Counted from the first letter of the stretch, positions 26,925-35,970 are shown. The stretch: DNA of 64,000 bases from Psychrobacter glacincola (GCF_904846215.1 NZ_CAJGZK010000003.1:176380-240379), one strand, 5' to 3'. The notes: generated by a model from the sequence alone, not told the origin. Program-made: numbers and translations.

Positions 26925-29414
26925 CTATTCTCTTAATTGAATCTTATTGCCAACGGCTTGTTTAGAGATTTCACCAGCGCTGAAAGGCAGACGAATCCAG
27001 TCCTTAGCTGAGTAGCGGCGCGTCTGATCACGGTGGTAAGGGCGCGTCGTATCTGAGGCTTGTGAATAAGCCAACAGCGCTTCTACTACTGGTCCTTTAT
27101 TATCAAATGTTACTGATTGCATATAAGTTGGACCATTGGTCACTGGACCATAAGTGCCATCGCTGTTTTGACTTGAGCTTGCGACGTTGAAGACACCTTC
27201 AGGACCAAAGCCACCATGCATAGGAATTTTCTCACCGTTTTTGCCCGCATCAATAACGAACTGCAAGCTGCCTAATGGGGCATCAAGCGCGATATTTTTA
27301 CTATTAAAGTAAGCAATTGAATCACCTAATGCTCTACGCGTGTTCTCATTAATGATTAGATCACGTGGTGTATTCACTGGATCGGCTTCGTTAAAAGGAG
27401 TTCTGAATCCTGCATTAGTAAGTCCACTAACACGAAGGTTGGTCCAAAATTTTCTAAAGATATGAGCGCCTTTGCTATCAAGGTTATTACGACGATCCCA
27501 AGTAGCTAAGACATTGCATGCTTGAGTGGCATCAATAGTACTACCGCCAGTCAGAGGTAATATAGGAAGTTCTTTACAATTATCTATTACATCATTGAGT
27601 ACCAGTTCAGCCGCATAACTACGATTACCATAGACAACTTCTTCCATATTTTTTATGTTAAAAGTAGTTCCACCTAAACCATCTTTATTATCTAATCGAT
27701 CCAAGATTTGCGTAAACGCCATGCGAGTTCGCAATGACAAGGGAGTGGCTTCAGGAGTTGATACTCCAGCGAAAGATACTAAATTACGTTGTAGTAGTGG
27801 TGAGAATCCAGTTAATGGTTGTTCTGCATTACTGAGCCAATAACTGTCGTTAGAATTAAGGGCATAATCATCACGTATTATGAATGGTAAGTTTGAACCA
27901 CCAAAAATCCCCGCTTGCGGAGAGTCAGCATCATTACCCCATTCACAGGCAGCAGTACTACCATTAAGTGCAGGTAAGTCTGAGGCAATCAGCAGAGGAA
28001 GAGCAGCTCCAGCGTTAGCACTACAAGCTGCTAACTTTTCTCTAGTGACATTAGGTACGGTTGAAATATCAGCATAAAGCGCTTTACCGTTACGATCAGT
28101 AGCAATGGTATTGACAAACCCTAGGCCTAGAATGTTTTGCATTCTATCGACGAGATCCTCAACGCTGGTGGCCATATTCATACTGCGCCACTGATTAAGT
28201 GCTCTTGGGTTTTCAGAGGCCGCGTCACGGATAGTATAAACGACGTTATTAGCATCACCCCATGCTGGTAAACCACCATTGAGTAGTTTAGCGTTTAAGA
28301 TTGGTCCATATTGTGAAACATATATGTTTCGAGTCATTGTTTGATTGTTTGGCATCTTAATAGTGACTGGAACTGTTTCAATGTCACGTTGTTCAACCAC
28401 ACCTGCGCTGTTGACATAGTTGTATTTAAAAGGATTACCCTTGACTAGACTAAGCTGATAAAGCGTAAAGCGCTTAGCAGTCGATACCGTATGGCTCCAA
28501 GCCACGTCTTTATTAAAGCCGATATTGATAAAAGGTTGCCCTTGCTGAGCCGAACCCATAACGTCAAGCTCACCTGGTATTGTGGTATGGAACTCATAAA
28601 AACGCTGTACGCCTTCCCATGGTTCATGCGGATTGCCATACATCACGCCACTATCAGTACCTGTTACTTCACTACCAAAGGCATAAGCGTTACTACCGCC
28701 ATCTAATACATTGATAGTCGTCATATCGAATTTTTCATCCGACTCTGCTATAGGTTCAGGGCTACTCATTCTAGAGCTACCCATGACGATACCTGACACT
28801 GGGGGAGCTGTGTCTACGATTTGTCTGACGAAGTTAGAGAGTCCACCACGTAAGTTGGCTTTGCCATAAACCGTCAACAAATCATCTAGCGTGATCTCAC
28901 GTACCCATTCGGCATTGGCACAAGCAGGATCAATATTAGCCACACCTGTATCACGTAGATAACGGCTAAATCCTGCAGCATAGCCTGTGACCGCATCGAT
29001 AGTTTCAGGGTCTTGCGCTGCTAAAAATTCAGCACGCCTAGCGGGAGTGTTATACCACGTGTAAAAAACGTCACTTCCTTCGTTACCTTGAGCACCTAAA
29101 TAAAGCAGGCTTTCACCTCTAGCAACGACAACTTCACGCGCTAGTGAACAAAAATTATCTTCGGCAAAGGCATAACCTACACCGTAGCCCAAGCCTTTAT
29201 AGTCTTTGGCAGTGATATGAGGAATACCGAACTCAGTACGTTGAATGTCTGCAGCATATTCAGGAGGAGTAACTTCCGGAGGAATGACGACTTGATCGTT
29301 GAAACTATTATTACTATCTGAACAGCTGAGCAGTCCTAGAGAGACTGCCGCCGTTAATAGCGTAAGTGTATACACACGCCGATTAAGCACTTTGATGCTC
29401 ATAAGCTTACCCAT
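26925..29414 (-). CDS. Penicillin-acylase family lipoprotein (Ntn hydrolase)
   Basis: An 829-aa member of the penicillin amidase / acyl-homoserine-lactone acylase family. The N-terminus has a hydrophobic signal ending GLLSC, a lipobox, so the precursor is probably a lipoprotein. The alpha chain starts after about residue 50 (DIQRTEFGIPHITAKDYKGLGYG). The autocatalytic cleavage site is GGSNAYAF near residue 240, whose Ser becomes the N-terminal nucleophile of the beta chain. NPHEPWEGVQRFYEFH and FNKDVAWSHTVS follow, as in the family. The substrate is not predictable: beta-lactam, N-acyl-homoserine lactone or other amides are possible. ATG 29414 is used; ATG 29402 is an alternative. It is divergent from comM. 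Confidence 0.9.
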   Translation of the reverse strand: MGKLMSIKVLNRRVYTLTLLTAAVSLGLLSCSDSNNSFNDQVVIPPEVTPPEYAADIQRTEFGIPHITAKDYKGLGYGVGYAFAEDNFCSLAREVVVARGESLLYLGAQGNEGSDVFYTWYNTPARRAEFLAAQDPETIDAVTGYAAGFSRYLRDTGVANIDPACANAEWVREITLDDLLTVYGKANLRGGLSNFVRQIVDTAPPVSGIVMGSSRMSSPEPIAESDEKFDMTTINVLDGGSNAYAFGSEVTGTDSGVMYGNPHEPWEGVQRFYEFHTTIPGELDVMGSAQQGQPFINIGFNKDVAWSHTVSTAKRFTLYQLSLVKGNPFKYNYVNSAGVVEQRDIETVPVTIKMPNNQTMTRNIYVSQYGPILNAKLLNGGLPAWGDANNVVYTIRDAASENPRALNQWRSMNMATSVEDLVDRMQNILGLGFVNTIATDRNGKALYADISTVPNVTREKLAACSANAGAALPLLIASDLPALNGSTAACEWGNDADSPQAGIFGGSNLPFIIRDDYALNSNDSYWLSNAEQPLTGFSPLLQRNLVSFAGVSTPEATPLSLRTRMAFTQILDRLDNKDGLGGTTFNIKNMEEVVYGNRSYAAELVLNDVIDNCKELPILPLTGGSTIDATQACNVLATWDRRNNLDSKGAHIFRKFWTNLRVSGLTNAGFRTPFNEADPVNTPRDLIINENTRRALGDSIAYFNSKNIALDAPLGSLQFVIDAGKNGEKIPMHGGFGPEGVFNVASSSQNSDGTYGPVTNGPTYMQSVTFDNKGPVVEALLAYSQASDTTRPYHRDQTRRYSAKDWIRLPFSAGEISKQAVGNKIQLRE

Positions 29415-29749
29415 CCATGGTTAATTGGTATTATTTAAAGCTGTAGCAGAGAATCATCCAACATGCTTTAAACGATCAATAAATTCCTTTTATTGCTCAT
29501 GCTTTTTTATTGTTTAGGTTTATTAATCGTCAGGCTTTTCAATGGTTAATCATGATGTCAATTAAAACATCAAAATATACGTAAAACCTATAGAAATTTG
29601 ATGAATAAGATAAACAAAAAGCATTTCTCAATCATATAACAATTTCAAACGTCTACGCTAGTGAATAAACCAAACAAATAAATACGCAACATTTGCGCAC
29701 TTATTGATAATGCTCTATTATCGATAAATATCTATATTAGGAAGGGCTC
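29415..29749. other. Divergent intergenic region acylase/comM
   Basis: 335 AT-rich bases between divergent genes. The comM promoter (29693-29721) and its inverted repeat are described separately. I see no gene in the rest. Confidence 0.5.
29693..29727 (+). promoter_or_regulatory. comM promoter with overlapping inverted repeat
   Basis: TTGCGC (29693-29698) and TATTAT (29716-29721) are 17 bases apart. The inverted repeat TTATTGATAAT / ATTATCGATAA (29701-29727) covers the spacer and the -10 box, 22 bases before the ATG. This suggests an operator or a leader hairpin. Confidence 0.45.
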
Positions 29750-31300
29750 ATGTCATTTGCTCAAGTCTATACTCGTTCAGTCGTCGGACTACATGCACCC
29801 AAGGTGATTATTGAAGTACATCTGTCACAAGGGTTGCCGGCATTGACCATTGTAGGTTTACCTGAAGCGGCGGTACGTGAGAGTAAGGATAGAGTGCGCT
29901 CAGCGATACTCAATTCTGGATTTCAGTTTCCTAATAGACGCTTGACGATTAATTTAGCGCCCGCCGATTTACCTAAAGACGGTGCTCGTCTTGATTTGCC
30001 TATAGCCATCGGTATTTTGGCAGCCAGTGATCAGTTAGATCCAGAGGTGCTAGCAGGATTTGAGTTTATTGGTGAGTTGGCACTCAATGGTGAGCTGCGC
30101 CAAGTGAGCGGTAGCTTAGCGGTCGCACGGGCAATAAAAGCTGAGGTGTTGGCAGAGCAAATTTTAGAAGGTAATAAGCAGGTGATATCAGTCAAAAGGC
30201 AATTGATTGTCCCAACTATCAACGGGGCAGAAGCAAGTCGCGTCGATGGCATCACCGTATTGGCCGCGACAAATTTAAAAGCTGTATGCAATCACTTGCA
30301 GTCACTTACCGATAGCAGTCTTTCGGATGAGCGCTTAGCGGCAGTAGAGCCAAGCCCTACCCAGCAGCATATAGGCTATCAAGTAGATTTGGCGGATGTA
30401 AAGGGTCAACATCATGCGCGTCGTGCCTTAGAGATTGCCGCAGCAGGTGGTCATTCGCTGTTATTTACAGGACCACCGGGTTCGGGTAAGACTTTAATGG
30501 CATCACGCCTGCCAACGATTTTGCCAGATTTGAGTGCAGAAGATGCGCTAGAGGTTGCCAGTACGTATTCGGTTGCCGATAGTGATTATGATTATGGCAC
30601 ACGCCCTTTTAGGCAAGTTCATCACACCATATCAGCGGTGGCATTGGTCGGTGGGGGTTCGCGCCCGAAACCGGGTGAGATTACCCTTGCCAATAAGGGC
30701 GTATTATTTCTTGATGAATTACCTGAATTTGATCGTACGGTATTGGAAGTCTTAAGACAGCCATTAGAGGCAAAGCAGATTACCATTAGCCGTGCCAACT
30801 CGCAGATGACTTTTCCGGCAAATTTTCAACTGGTGGCGGCGATGAACCCGTGCCCGTGTGGCTATGATGGCGATGGCTCTGGGCGTTGTCGCTGCCGACC
30901 GGAGCAGATTAAACGCTATCAAGATAAATTATCAGGACCACTACTTGATCGTATTGATTTACATATTACCGTACCGGCATTGCCGATTGCGGATCTACAA
31001 AATGCTCAGGCGGGAGAAACCTCCGAGCAAGTACGTACTCGAGTATCTGCAGCACATAATCGTCAGTTAATACGGCAAAACAAGGTCAATAATGAGCTCA
31101 ATCCTAGTGAGATTGATAAATATATTCAGCTAGGAGAAGGCGAGCAACAACTATTACAGCTTGCTCAGCAACGCCTAAATTTATCTGCTCGCGGCTATCA
31201 TCGAGTATTACGCGTTGCACGAACGATTGCAGACCTTGCCGACAGTGTCGATATTACCAGCGTTCATTTATCTGAAGCGCTGAGTTATCGTAGCAAATAA
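29750..31300 (+). CDS. comM: ComM / YifB magnesium-chelatase-like AAA+ ATPase
   Basis: ComM is a hexameric helicase that promotes branch migration during natural transformation; the family was long annotated as a Mg-chelatase subunit. The N-terminal domain begins MSFAQVYTRSVVGL and contains VGLPEAAVRESKDRVRSAI near 36-54, with NLAPADLPKDGARLDLPIA near 68-86. Walker A GPPGSGKT is near 243, Walker B LFLDELPEF near 320. The zinc-binding-like CPCGYDGDGSGRCRC motif is near 367-381. Length 516 aa is normal. GGAAGGG before ATG is a strong ribosome site. With dprA it is the second transformation gene here. Confidence 0.93.
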   Translation: MSFAQVYTRSVVGLHAPKVIIEVHLSQGLPALTIVGLPEAAVRESKDRVRSAILNSGFQFPNRRLTINLAPADLPKDGARLDLPIAIGILAASDQLDPEVLAGFEFIGELALNGELRQVSGSLAVARAIKAEVLAEQILEGNKQVISVKRQLIVPTINGAEASRVDGITVLAATNLKAVCNHLQSLTDSSLSDERLAAVEPSPTQQHIGYQVDLADVKGQHHARRALEIAAAGGHSLLFTGPPGSGKTLMASRLPTILPDLSAEDALEVASTYSVADSDYDYGTRPFRQVHHTISAVALVGGGSRPKPGEITLANKGVLFLDELPEFDRTVLEVLRQPLEAKQITISRANSQMTFPANFQLVAAMNPCPCGYDGDGSGRCRCRPEQIKRYQDKLSGPLLDRIDLHITVPALPIADLQNAQAGETSEQVRTRVSAAHNRQLIRQNKVNNELNPSEIDKYIQLGEGEQQLLQLAQQRLNLSARGYHRVLRVARTIADLADSVDITSVHLSEALSYRSK

Positions 31301-31316
31301 TAGTTTTGAGATCCAA

Positions 31317-31461
31317 TATAATAGATACACTTTTAAAAGAATACAGTGCTACTGGGGTTCATTATTCGCAGCCTTTGTCTGCGTAGGCACAGTAAGCAAG
31401 AAAAATTGATACCAGTAGCACCTTATAATTTTTGTACTTCTTTTATTTAAGACTGACTATA
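31317..31461 (+). repeat. Dispersed structured repeat, copy 4 (145 bp class)
   Basis: The core is conserved with two changes. The inner arms GTGCTACTGG and CCAGTAGCAC pair perfectly over 10 bases, although the sequence differs from copies 1-3. The outer arms (ACTTTTAAAAG / TACTTCTTTTATTTAA) resemble copy 7. It lies between the converging comM and gph genes, beginning 16 bases after the comM stop. Confidence 0.85.
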
Positions 31462-31469
31462 TTTGCAGG

Positions 31470-32147
31470 CTAACTCTTTAAAAGATAGTCCACCAAAGAC
31501 GCAAAGTCATCGAAGGCTTCGGTAGGATTAAGCTCACGAATATCTTGCCCATAGTTATAGCCATAAGACAACCCAAGGGTATCCATATTGGCATTTTGCC
31601 CTGCTAAGATATCGTTTCTTGAATCACCAATCATCACTGTTTGTTCTGGATTAATATTCAACGCTTTACAGACATGCAATAACGGCGCAGGGTCTGGTTT
31701 TTTGCTAGGCAAGCTATCACCGCCCAGTACTTCAATAAATAAATCTTGCCAGCCAAAGGATTGTAGTATTTTTGGCACAAAACGAATCGGCTTGTTGGTG
31801 ACCAATGCCAGCTTATACCCTGCGGCTTGTAGTTTTTTTAGCCCACTATCCACGTTTGGATAGGCGACGGTTTTACTGCCGCCCATTTTGCTATAAGCAT
31901 CAAAAAACACTTGCTCAGCATGGTCGACGGCTTCTTTGGCTAATTCACCCTCTAAAACCTCTATCTTACCTACCAAAGCGCGCTCAACAAGCATTCTTGA
32001 GCCATTACCAACCCAGTTACGAATGCTGTCGAGAGGATAGGGCGTTTTGCCAAGGGTCGTTAGCATTGCATTGGTTGCATCAGCCAAATCTGGTACGCTA
32101 TCAATAAGAGTGCCGTCGAAATCAAAAATTAAAAGTTGCTTATCCAT
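31470..32147 (-). CDS. gph: Phosphoglycolate phosphatase (HAD family)
   Basis: Gph removes phosphate from 2-phosphoglycolate, a product of DNA-end repair and oxygenase side reactions. The HAD motifs are complete: DFDGTLIDS at residues 9-17, LVTNKPIRF near 116, the lysine in SLPSKKPDPAPLL near 150 and MIGDSRNDILAGQNA near 172-186. Length 225 aa is typical. The family is broad, so other small phosphates are possible substrates, but VTNKP with KPDPAPL is the usual Gph pattern. The start is the only plausible ATG. Confidence 0.88.
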   Translation of the reverse strand: MDKQLLIFDFDGTLIDSVPDLADATNAMLTTLGKTPYPLDSIRNWVGNGSRMLVERALVGKIEVLEGELAKEAVDHAEQVFFDAYSKMGGSKTVAYPNVDSGLKKLQAAGYKLALVTNKPIRFVPKILQSFGWQDLFIEVLGGDSLPSKKPDPAPLLHVCKALNINPEQTVMIGDSRNDILAGQNANMDTLGLSYGYNYGQDIRELNPTEAFDDFASLVDYLLKS

Positions 32148-32243
32148 TATTTCCGCCCGTTAAATGTGCTGCATTTTTTATTAGTATTCGCTTAATGGTG
32201 ATTACCATAACATAAGCAATCAGCAAGTCTTAATTCTACTCGC

Positions 32244-32744
32244 CTATTCAATCTCTTTGTAACGCTCGCGGTGTTCAGCTTTCATCGCTAAATAATCTTT
32301 ATTTTCACGGCACAAGTCCCATTTTTCTTTAAAAATACGTGCCGACTCTGCTTTGATAGGATCCTCGGTTTGCCGTGGCAGCTCTTCACGTCCATGCGCA
32401 CCGCTTTGACCTTTTTTATCAGTAGGGACGGCCCCTTTATATTTTTTACCGCCTTTATGATTGGCATAGCGGCGGGCGCGGGTAAAACCCATCTGGATAA
32501 ATTTGCGTGCCATATCGGCTCCGACAAAGTCATCTGCTGCCAGATAATCCAAAAACATCTGATAAATGGTATCGCTACTCTCAAGCGCAATCTCTGGAGT
32601 AGCAAAGCGCCAGTGCGGCAATATCTCAGACTTATAAGGCTCTACCAATAATACACCTTGTTCACCGCGACCGACACGGTACAGCTCAGGCTGCATACGC
32701 AAATCTAGATTCTTATAATCCAAGTCATAATCAAATTCTCTCAT
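32244..32744 (-). CDS. DUF4385 family protein
   Basis: A 166-aa soluble protein that I recognise as the DUF4385 type. Conserved stretches include FDYDLDYKNLDLR at the start, YRVGRGEQGVLLVEPYKSEILPHWRF near 23-48 and the basic ARRYANHKGGKKYKG near 90-105. The C-terminus is rich in charged residues. No function is established for the family, and no membrane segment or signal is visible. A single gene between gph and tRNA-Phe. Confidence 0.8.
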   Translation of the reverse strand: MREFDYDLDYKNLDLRMQPELYRVGRGEQGVLLVEPYKSEILPHWRFATPEIALESSDTIYQMFLDYLAADDFVGADMARKFIQMGFTRARRYANHKGGKKYKGAVPTDKKGQSGAHGREELPRQTEDPIKAESARIFKEKWDLCRENKDYLAMKAEHRERYKEIE

Positions 32745-32869
32745 TATTTTACCTATCGGCTGTCCATAGATGCCTTAGTATAAAGAGACTACACGATTTA
32801 AATGTAGCATAGATATGTTATAGATCGGTGAAAGTGAGTATTAATAGAAGTGAGCCATTAATGAGCCAT

Positions 32870-32906
32870 AAAAAAAGCCCCAAACATAAATGTTTGAGGC
32901 TTTTTA
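32870..32906 (-). terminator. Terminator after tRNA-Phe
   Basis: Read on the minus strand, AAGCCTCAAACA pairs with TGTTTGGGGCTT (one G-T pair) around a four-base loop and ends in a run of seven Ts. It begins 17 bases past the tRNA. Confidence 0.88.
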
Positions 32907-32922
32907 GAATGCTTTAAACGAA

Positions 32923-32998
32923 TGGTGGCTCGAGGCAGGTTCGAACTGCCGACACACGGATTTTCAATCCGTTGCTCTACCGACTGAGCTATCGAGCC
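32923..32998 (-). tRNA. tRNA-Phe (anticodon GAA)
   Basis: A 76-base tRNA on the minus strand. The acceptor stem GGCTCGA pairs with TCGAGCC, the D-arm contains AGCTCAGTCGGTAGAGC, the anticodon loop is TTGAAAA with anticodon GAA, and the T-arm has GGTTCGAAC-type TTCGAAC. The discriminator is A and the 3' CCA is encoded. Confidence 0.97.
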
Positions 32999-33120
32999 GT
33001 CTTCGTTGAGGCGCTATTAAACTAAATATAGCGCTTACTGTCAAGAGGTTTTTGCATTATAGGTGATAAAAGAGCAAAAATAATGAACGATTCATCGAAA
33101 TAAGCCTATTTAGGCTAAAA

Positions 33121-33543
33121 TTAATCCTTGACGCGCAGTAGCTCGTACTCGCTCATAATACGATGGATATCGGCATCGACCGGAACAAATGCACGTACGC
33201 CTTTTTTAACTTCAGCATCATAGACCAGTTTGATAAATTTGGCGTCAATCGCGCGACCACGATTTTGTAGATGTACGGTGAGGTATTGCAAGCGTTTGGT
33301 ATCGGTTTGCCCATCATCAAAGCAGCCAACTGCGGCAATAGGTTTGTCATTAAACATCCCGACATATAGCGTTTGACCACGTTTAAACCCTTGTTCAATA
33401 ATAGCCAATACCTCAGCACCATTAGGCTGGCTATCATCGGTGTCATAGAGCGCCTCTAAGCGCTCGGCTAATTCGTTTTCACGAGCAGGCTTTTTGATAA
33501 GCGGCGCATCCAAACTATTGATGGCAATGGCTTCTAAAGGCAT
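33121..33543 (-). CDS. GNAT-fold protein, possibly PanZ/PanM-like
   Basis: A 140-aa protein with an acetyltransferase-like middle: LYVGMFNDKPIAAVGCFDDGQ (strands) followed by LQYLTVHLQNRGRAIDAKFIKLVYD, which resembles the acetyl-CoA loop region. The layout resembles the PanZ/PanM family, small GNAT-fold proteins that sense acetyl-CoA and trigger maturation of aspartate decarboxylase PanD. The classic RxxGxG/A loop is degenerate (NRGRAI), as expected for a non-catalytic member. The assignment is tentative; it could be another GNAT protein. ATG 33543 with AGGA eight bases upstream is preferred over TTG 33549. No pan genes are adjacent. Confidence 0.6.
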   Translation of the reverse strand: MPLEAIAINSLDAPLIKKPARENELAERLEALYDTDDSQPNGAEVLAIIEQGFKRGQTLYVGMFNDKPIAAVGCFDDGQTDTKRLQYLTVHLQNRGRAIDAKFIKLVYDAEVKKGVRAFVPVDADIHRIMSEYELLRVKD

Positions 33544-34018
33544 GTTCAATTCCTATAATTTGATACAGCAAGGCATAATAGAATCAGCAAAGGTCATGAT
33601 TGATAAAACTGAAGCGATTATTTTAGCAGAATGAGATAATTTTGTGCGTGGTTTACTGCTTGGTCATGGCAGTAAATGGTAGGGTTTGCTATGATGAGAC
33701 GAGGCCGTGTCCTCAAAGTGTAAAACCAATGTTTTGGTCTCTGATATTTGACATAAACACTGCCCCTGCTTATATAGTCGATTCATTTTAAGAACGATAC
33801 AGTGCTATTGGCTATAAATTTTTTGCAGCCTCTGTCACGCCTGCGAACAGCAAGCAAGAAAAAATTATAGCCAATAGGACGTTATTACAATCGTATCGCT
33901 TTTATTTTGAACTGACTATAGTTTTTTCTGTTATAAAACGATTTAGATGCTAATGAACAGGTATTGGGCGCTTTTTTGCCCTATTTTATTGACCGCTTTT
34001 AATGAATAGAGAGTAGCC
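33544..34018. other. Divergent intergenic region before hisB
   Basis: 475 bases without a gene. Structured repeat copy 5 occupies 33773-33920. The rest is AT-rich with no clear signals beyond the hisB leader. Confidence 0.5.
33773..33920 (+). repeat. Dispersed structured repeat, copy 5 (148 bp class)
   Basis: The best preserved terminal inverted repeats of the family: the left end starts TATAGTCGATTCATTTTAAG and the reversed right end TATAGTCAGTTCAAAATAAA. The inner arms CTATTGGCTATAA / TTATAGCCAATAG pair over 13 bases. The apical part reads ACGCCTGCGA instead of TGCGTAGGCA, replacing one small stem by another. Confidence 0.92.
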
Positions 34019-34693
34019 ATGACCGCCAATTTAATGACGACAGCCAATACACCCAATACAGCTGAGCAACATCCTACGCAAAAACTAAATTTACATGGTC
34101 GCCCTGAACGTATCGCGACTGTTGAGCGTATTACTGCTGAGACCCAAGTGATCTGTACGGTCAATCTTGATGGTACGGGTCAAGGTACTGTGGACACTGG
34201 CGTGCCGTTTTTGGATCACATGATTGACCAAATCAAGCGTCACGGATTGTTTAACTTAGACATCAAATGTACGGGCGATACTTTTATCGATGATCATCAC
34301 AGTGTCGAAGATACCGGCATTACGCTTGGTCAAGCATTTAACAAAGCATTAGGTGATAAAAAAGGTATCCGTCGTTATGGGCATTTTTATGCGCCACTAG
34401 ACGAAGCATTGACGCGTGCGGTTGTTGATTTATCCGGTCGTCCAGGTCTGCATATGGACATTCCTTTTACGCGCTCGCATGTTGGAACGTTTGATGTCGA
34501 TTTATTCAGTGAATTTTTCTACGGTTTCGTCAATCATTCGTGGATGACCGTGCATTTGGATAATCTAAAAGGCAAAAACAGTCATCACCAAATAGAATCT
34601 ACTTTTAAAGCCTTTGCGCGTGCGCTACGTATGGCATGTGAATACGATGAGCGCGCGCTAAATACCTTGCCGTCGACCAAAGAGGCGTTTTAG
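34019..34693 (+). CDS. hisB: Imidazoleglycerol-phosphate dehydratase
   Basis: HisB dehydrates imidazole-glycerol phosphate, the sixth step of histidine synthesis. This is the monofunctional type, 224 aa, without the histidinol-phosphatase domain of enterobacteria. Metal-binding motifs: [18 protein letters not shown] near residues 59-76, [11 protein letters not shown] near 97-107, [17 protein letters not shown] and [17 protein letters not shown] near 190-206. The first 25 residues are a short variable extension. The hisH ATG follows the stop codon directly, so the two are translationally linked. Confidence 0.96.
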   Translation: MTANLMTTANTPNTAEQHPTQKLNLHGRPERIATVERITAETQVICTVNLDGTGQGTVDTGVPFLDHMIDQIKRHGLFNLDIKCTGDTFIDDHHSVEDTGITLGQAFNKALGDKKGIRRYGHFYAPLDEALTRAVVDLSGRPGLHMDIPFTRSHVGTFDVDLFSEFFYGFVNHSWMTVHLDNLKGKNSHHQIESTFKAFARALRMACEYDERALNTLPSTKEAF

Positions 34694-35338
34694 ATGAGTC
34701 GTGCCACAAAAATTGCACTATTAGATTATGGTATGGGTAATTTGCACTCAGCCAGCAAAGCATTGTCAGCGGTCGGGGCGGAAGTCTCTATCACCAATGA
34801 TCCAAAAGTCGTTGCCGCTGCCGATAAGATTTTCTTCCCAGGTGTTGGTGCCATGCGTGATTGTATCGCTGGCATGCATGAGGCAGGTATTGATGATGTC
34901 ATACGTCAGGCAATATTTAATAAGCCTGTTATGGCTATCTGTGTTGGCATGCAGGCGTTGTTTGAGCAGTCTGCTGAAAATGGTGGCACGCCCTGTTTGA
35001 GTATCTTAGATGGTACAGTACCCGCTTTTGATCCAGCATGGAAAGATGAAAAAGGCGCACAGATAAAAGTACCGCATATGGGCTGGAATACTATTAGTGG
35101 TATGGATTTTGCTCACCCATTATGGAACGGCATCGAGGACAACTCGCACTTTTATTTTGTGCACAGCTATTACTGCGAGCCTGCCGATAGCTCACAAGTG
35201 GCTGCTATTTGCGATTATGGTCAGCCGTTTTGTGCCAGTATTTTGCAAGACAACTTATTTGCCACCCAATTTCATCCAGAAAAAAGCCATACCGCAGGCT
35301 TGCAGCTATTAAAGAATTTTGTAGATTGGGATATTTAG
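34694..35338 (+). CDS. hisH: Imidazole glycerol phosphate synthase, glutaminase subunit
   Basis: HisH releases ammonia from glutamine and passes it to HisF, which makes imidazole-glycerol phosphate. The class-I glutaminase triad is present: Cys in [12 protein letters not shown] near residue 82, His in [13 protein letters not shown] near 194 and Glu two residues later. [12 protein letters not shown] and [10 protein letters not shown] are the usual N-terminal motifs. Length 214 aa is normal. Directly adjoins hisB; hisF and hisA are not next to it (hisA lies 18 kb away), so the pathway genes are split. Confidence 0.96.
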   Translation: MSRATKIALLDYGMGNLHSASKALSAVGAEVSITNDPKVVAAADKIFFPGVGAMRDCIAGMHEAGIDDVIRQAIFNKPVMAICVGMQALFEQSAENGGTPCLSILDGTVPAFDPAWKDEKGAQIKVPHMGWNTISGMDFAHPLWNGIEDNSHFYFVHSYYCEPADSSQVAAICDYGQPFCASILQDNLFATQFHPEKSHTAGLQLLKNFVDWDI

Positions 35339-35344
35339 TAGATA

Positions 35345-35482
35345 TATAGTCAGAGAAAAGTAATATCGATAAATCAAGTACTGCTGATATTAATTTTTCT
35401 TGCTTGCTGTGCCTACGCAGACAGAGGCTGCGAAAAATTTATACCAGCAGCACTGTAGCGTTTTTGAGATATTTTAACTATA
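35345..35482 (-). repeat. Dispersed structured repeat, copy 6 (138 bp class)
   Basis: Termini TATAGTCA and TAACTATA, with the core in reverse orientation. Very close to copies 1, 3 and 8. It begins 6 bases after the hisH stop and stands in the opposite orientation to copy 5 on the other side of hisBH. Confidence 0.92.
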
Positions 35483-35580
35483 ACTAAAATACTGAATTAA
35501 AAGGTAAGGTGGGTTGGCAAAAGCGTCACTCACTTTTTTATTATTTAAGCTGTTACTAGCTATTATGTACGGAAACACAA

Positions 35581-35970
35581 GTGGATTTTACCGTCTTTAA
35601 AATCGATATTATTGAAATAACTGGACTGGCAAAAGATGCTTTGCATATCTATGTTGGCGTCGGCGTTTATCTGCTTTGTCTAATTGTGCTATTTCCTGTC
35701 ATTAAAAAGCAAGGTATTAGGTCATTCATGGCTTTAATCGTCGTGACTTGCATTGCTTTATTGGGTGAATATTTAGACAACCGCCATATCATTAGACCTA
35801 GAGGCTTTTTTGCATTAGGAATGGTAGACATAAAGGCAAGCCTACATGACCTGATCAATACTTGCCTGATACCTTACGTGCTTTATGCGTTGAATAAGTG
35901 GACGACCATTTTTCATCCAACCAATAGACCTCAATCAATGACTAAGCGGCAGAAAAAAATGGACTCTTAA
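35581..35970 (+). CDS. Small multi-pass membrane protein, function unknown
   Basis: A 129-aa protein that I do not recognise. It has three likely membrane segments: about residues 20-40 (LHIYVGVGVYLLCLIVLFPVI), 48-62 (FMALIVVTCIALLGE) and 88-105. It is strongly predicted to be an inner-membrane protein. The spacing of GEYLD in the second and SLHDLINT before the third segment loosely recalls VanZ-like proteins, but that is weak. Translation starts at GTG 35581 with only a modest ribosome site. It follows hisH by 240 bases, which include structured repeat copy 6, and its own stop lies in the terminator at 35953. Confidence 0.6.
   Translation: MDFTVFKIDIIEITGLAKDALHIYVGVGVYLLCLIVLFPVIKKQGIRSFMALIVVTCIALLGEYLDNRHIIRPRGFFALGMVDIKASLHDLINTCLIPYVLYALNKWTTIFHPTNRPQSMTKRQKKMDS

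Noticed and set aside
28318..28340. Inverted repeat GAAACATATATGTTTC inside the acylase gene
   Set aside because: The spacing and inversion differ from parS (half sites point the other way), and an isolated short palindrome in a coding region is expected by chance.
35667..35858. A 63-codon minus-strand frame opposite the small membrane protein gene
   Set aside because: Lies fully within the plus-strand gene, which has a coherent membrane pattern and terminator.
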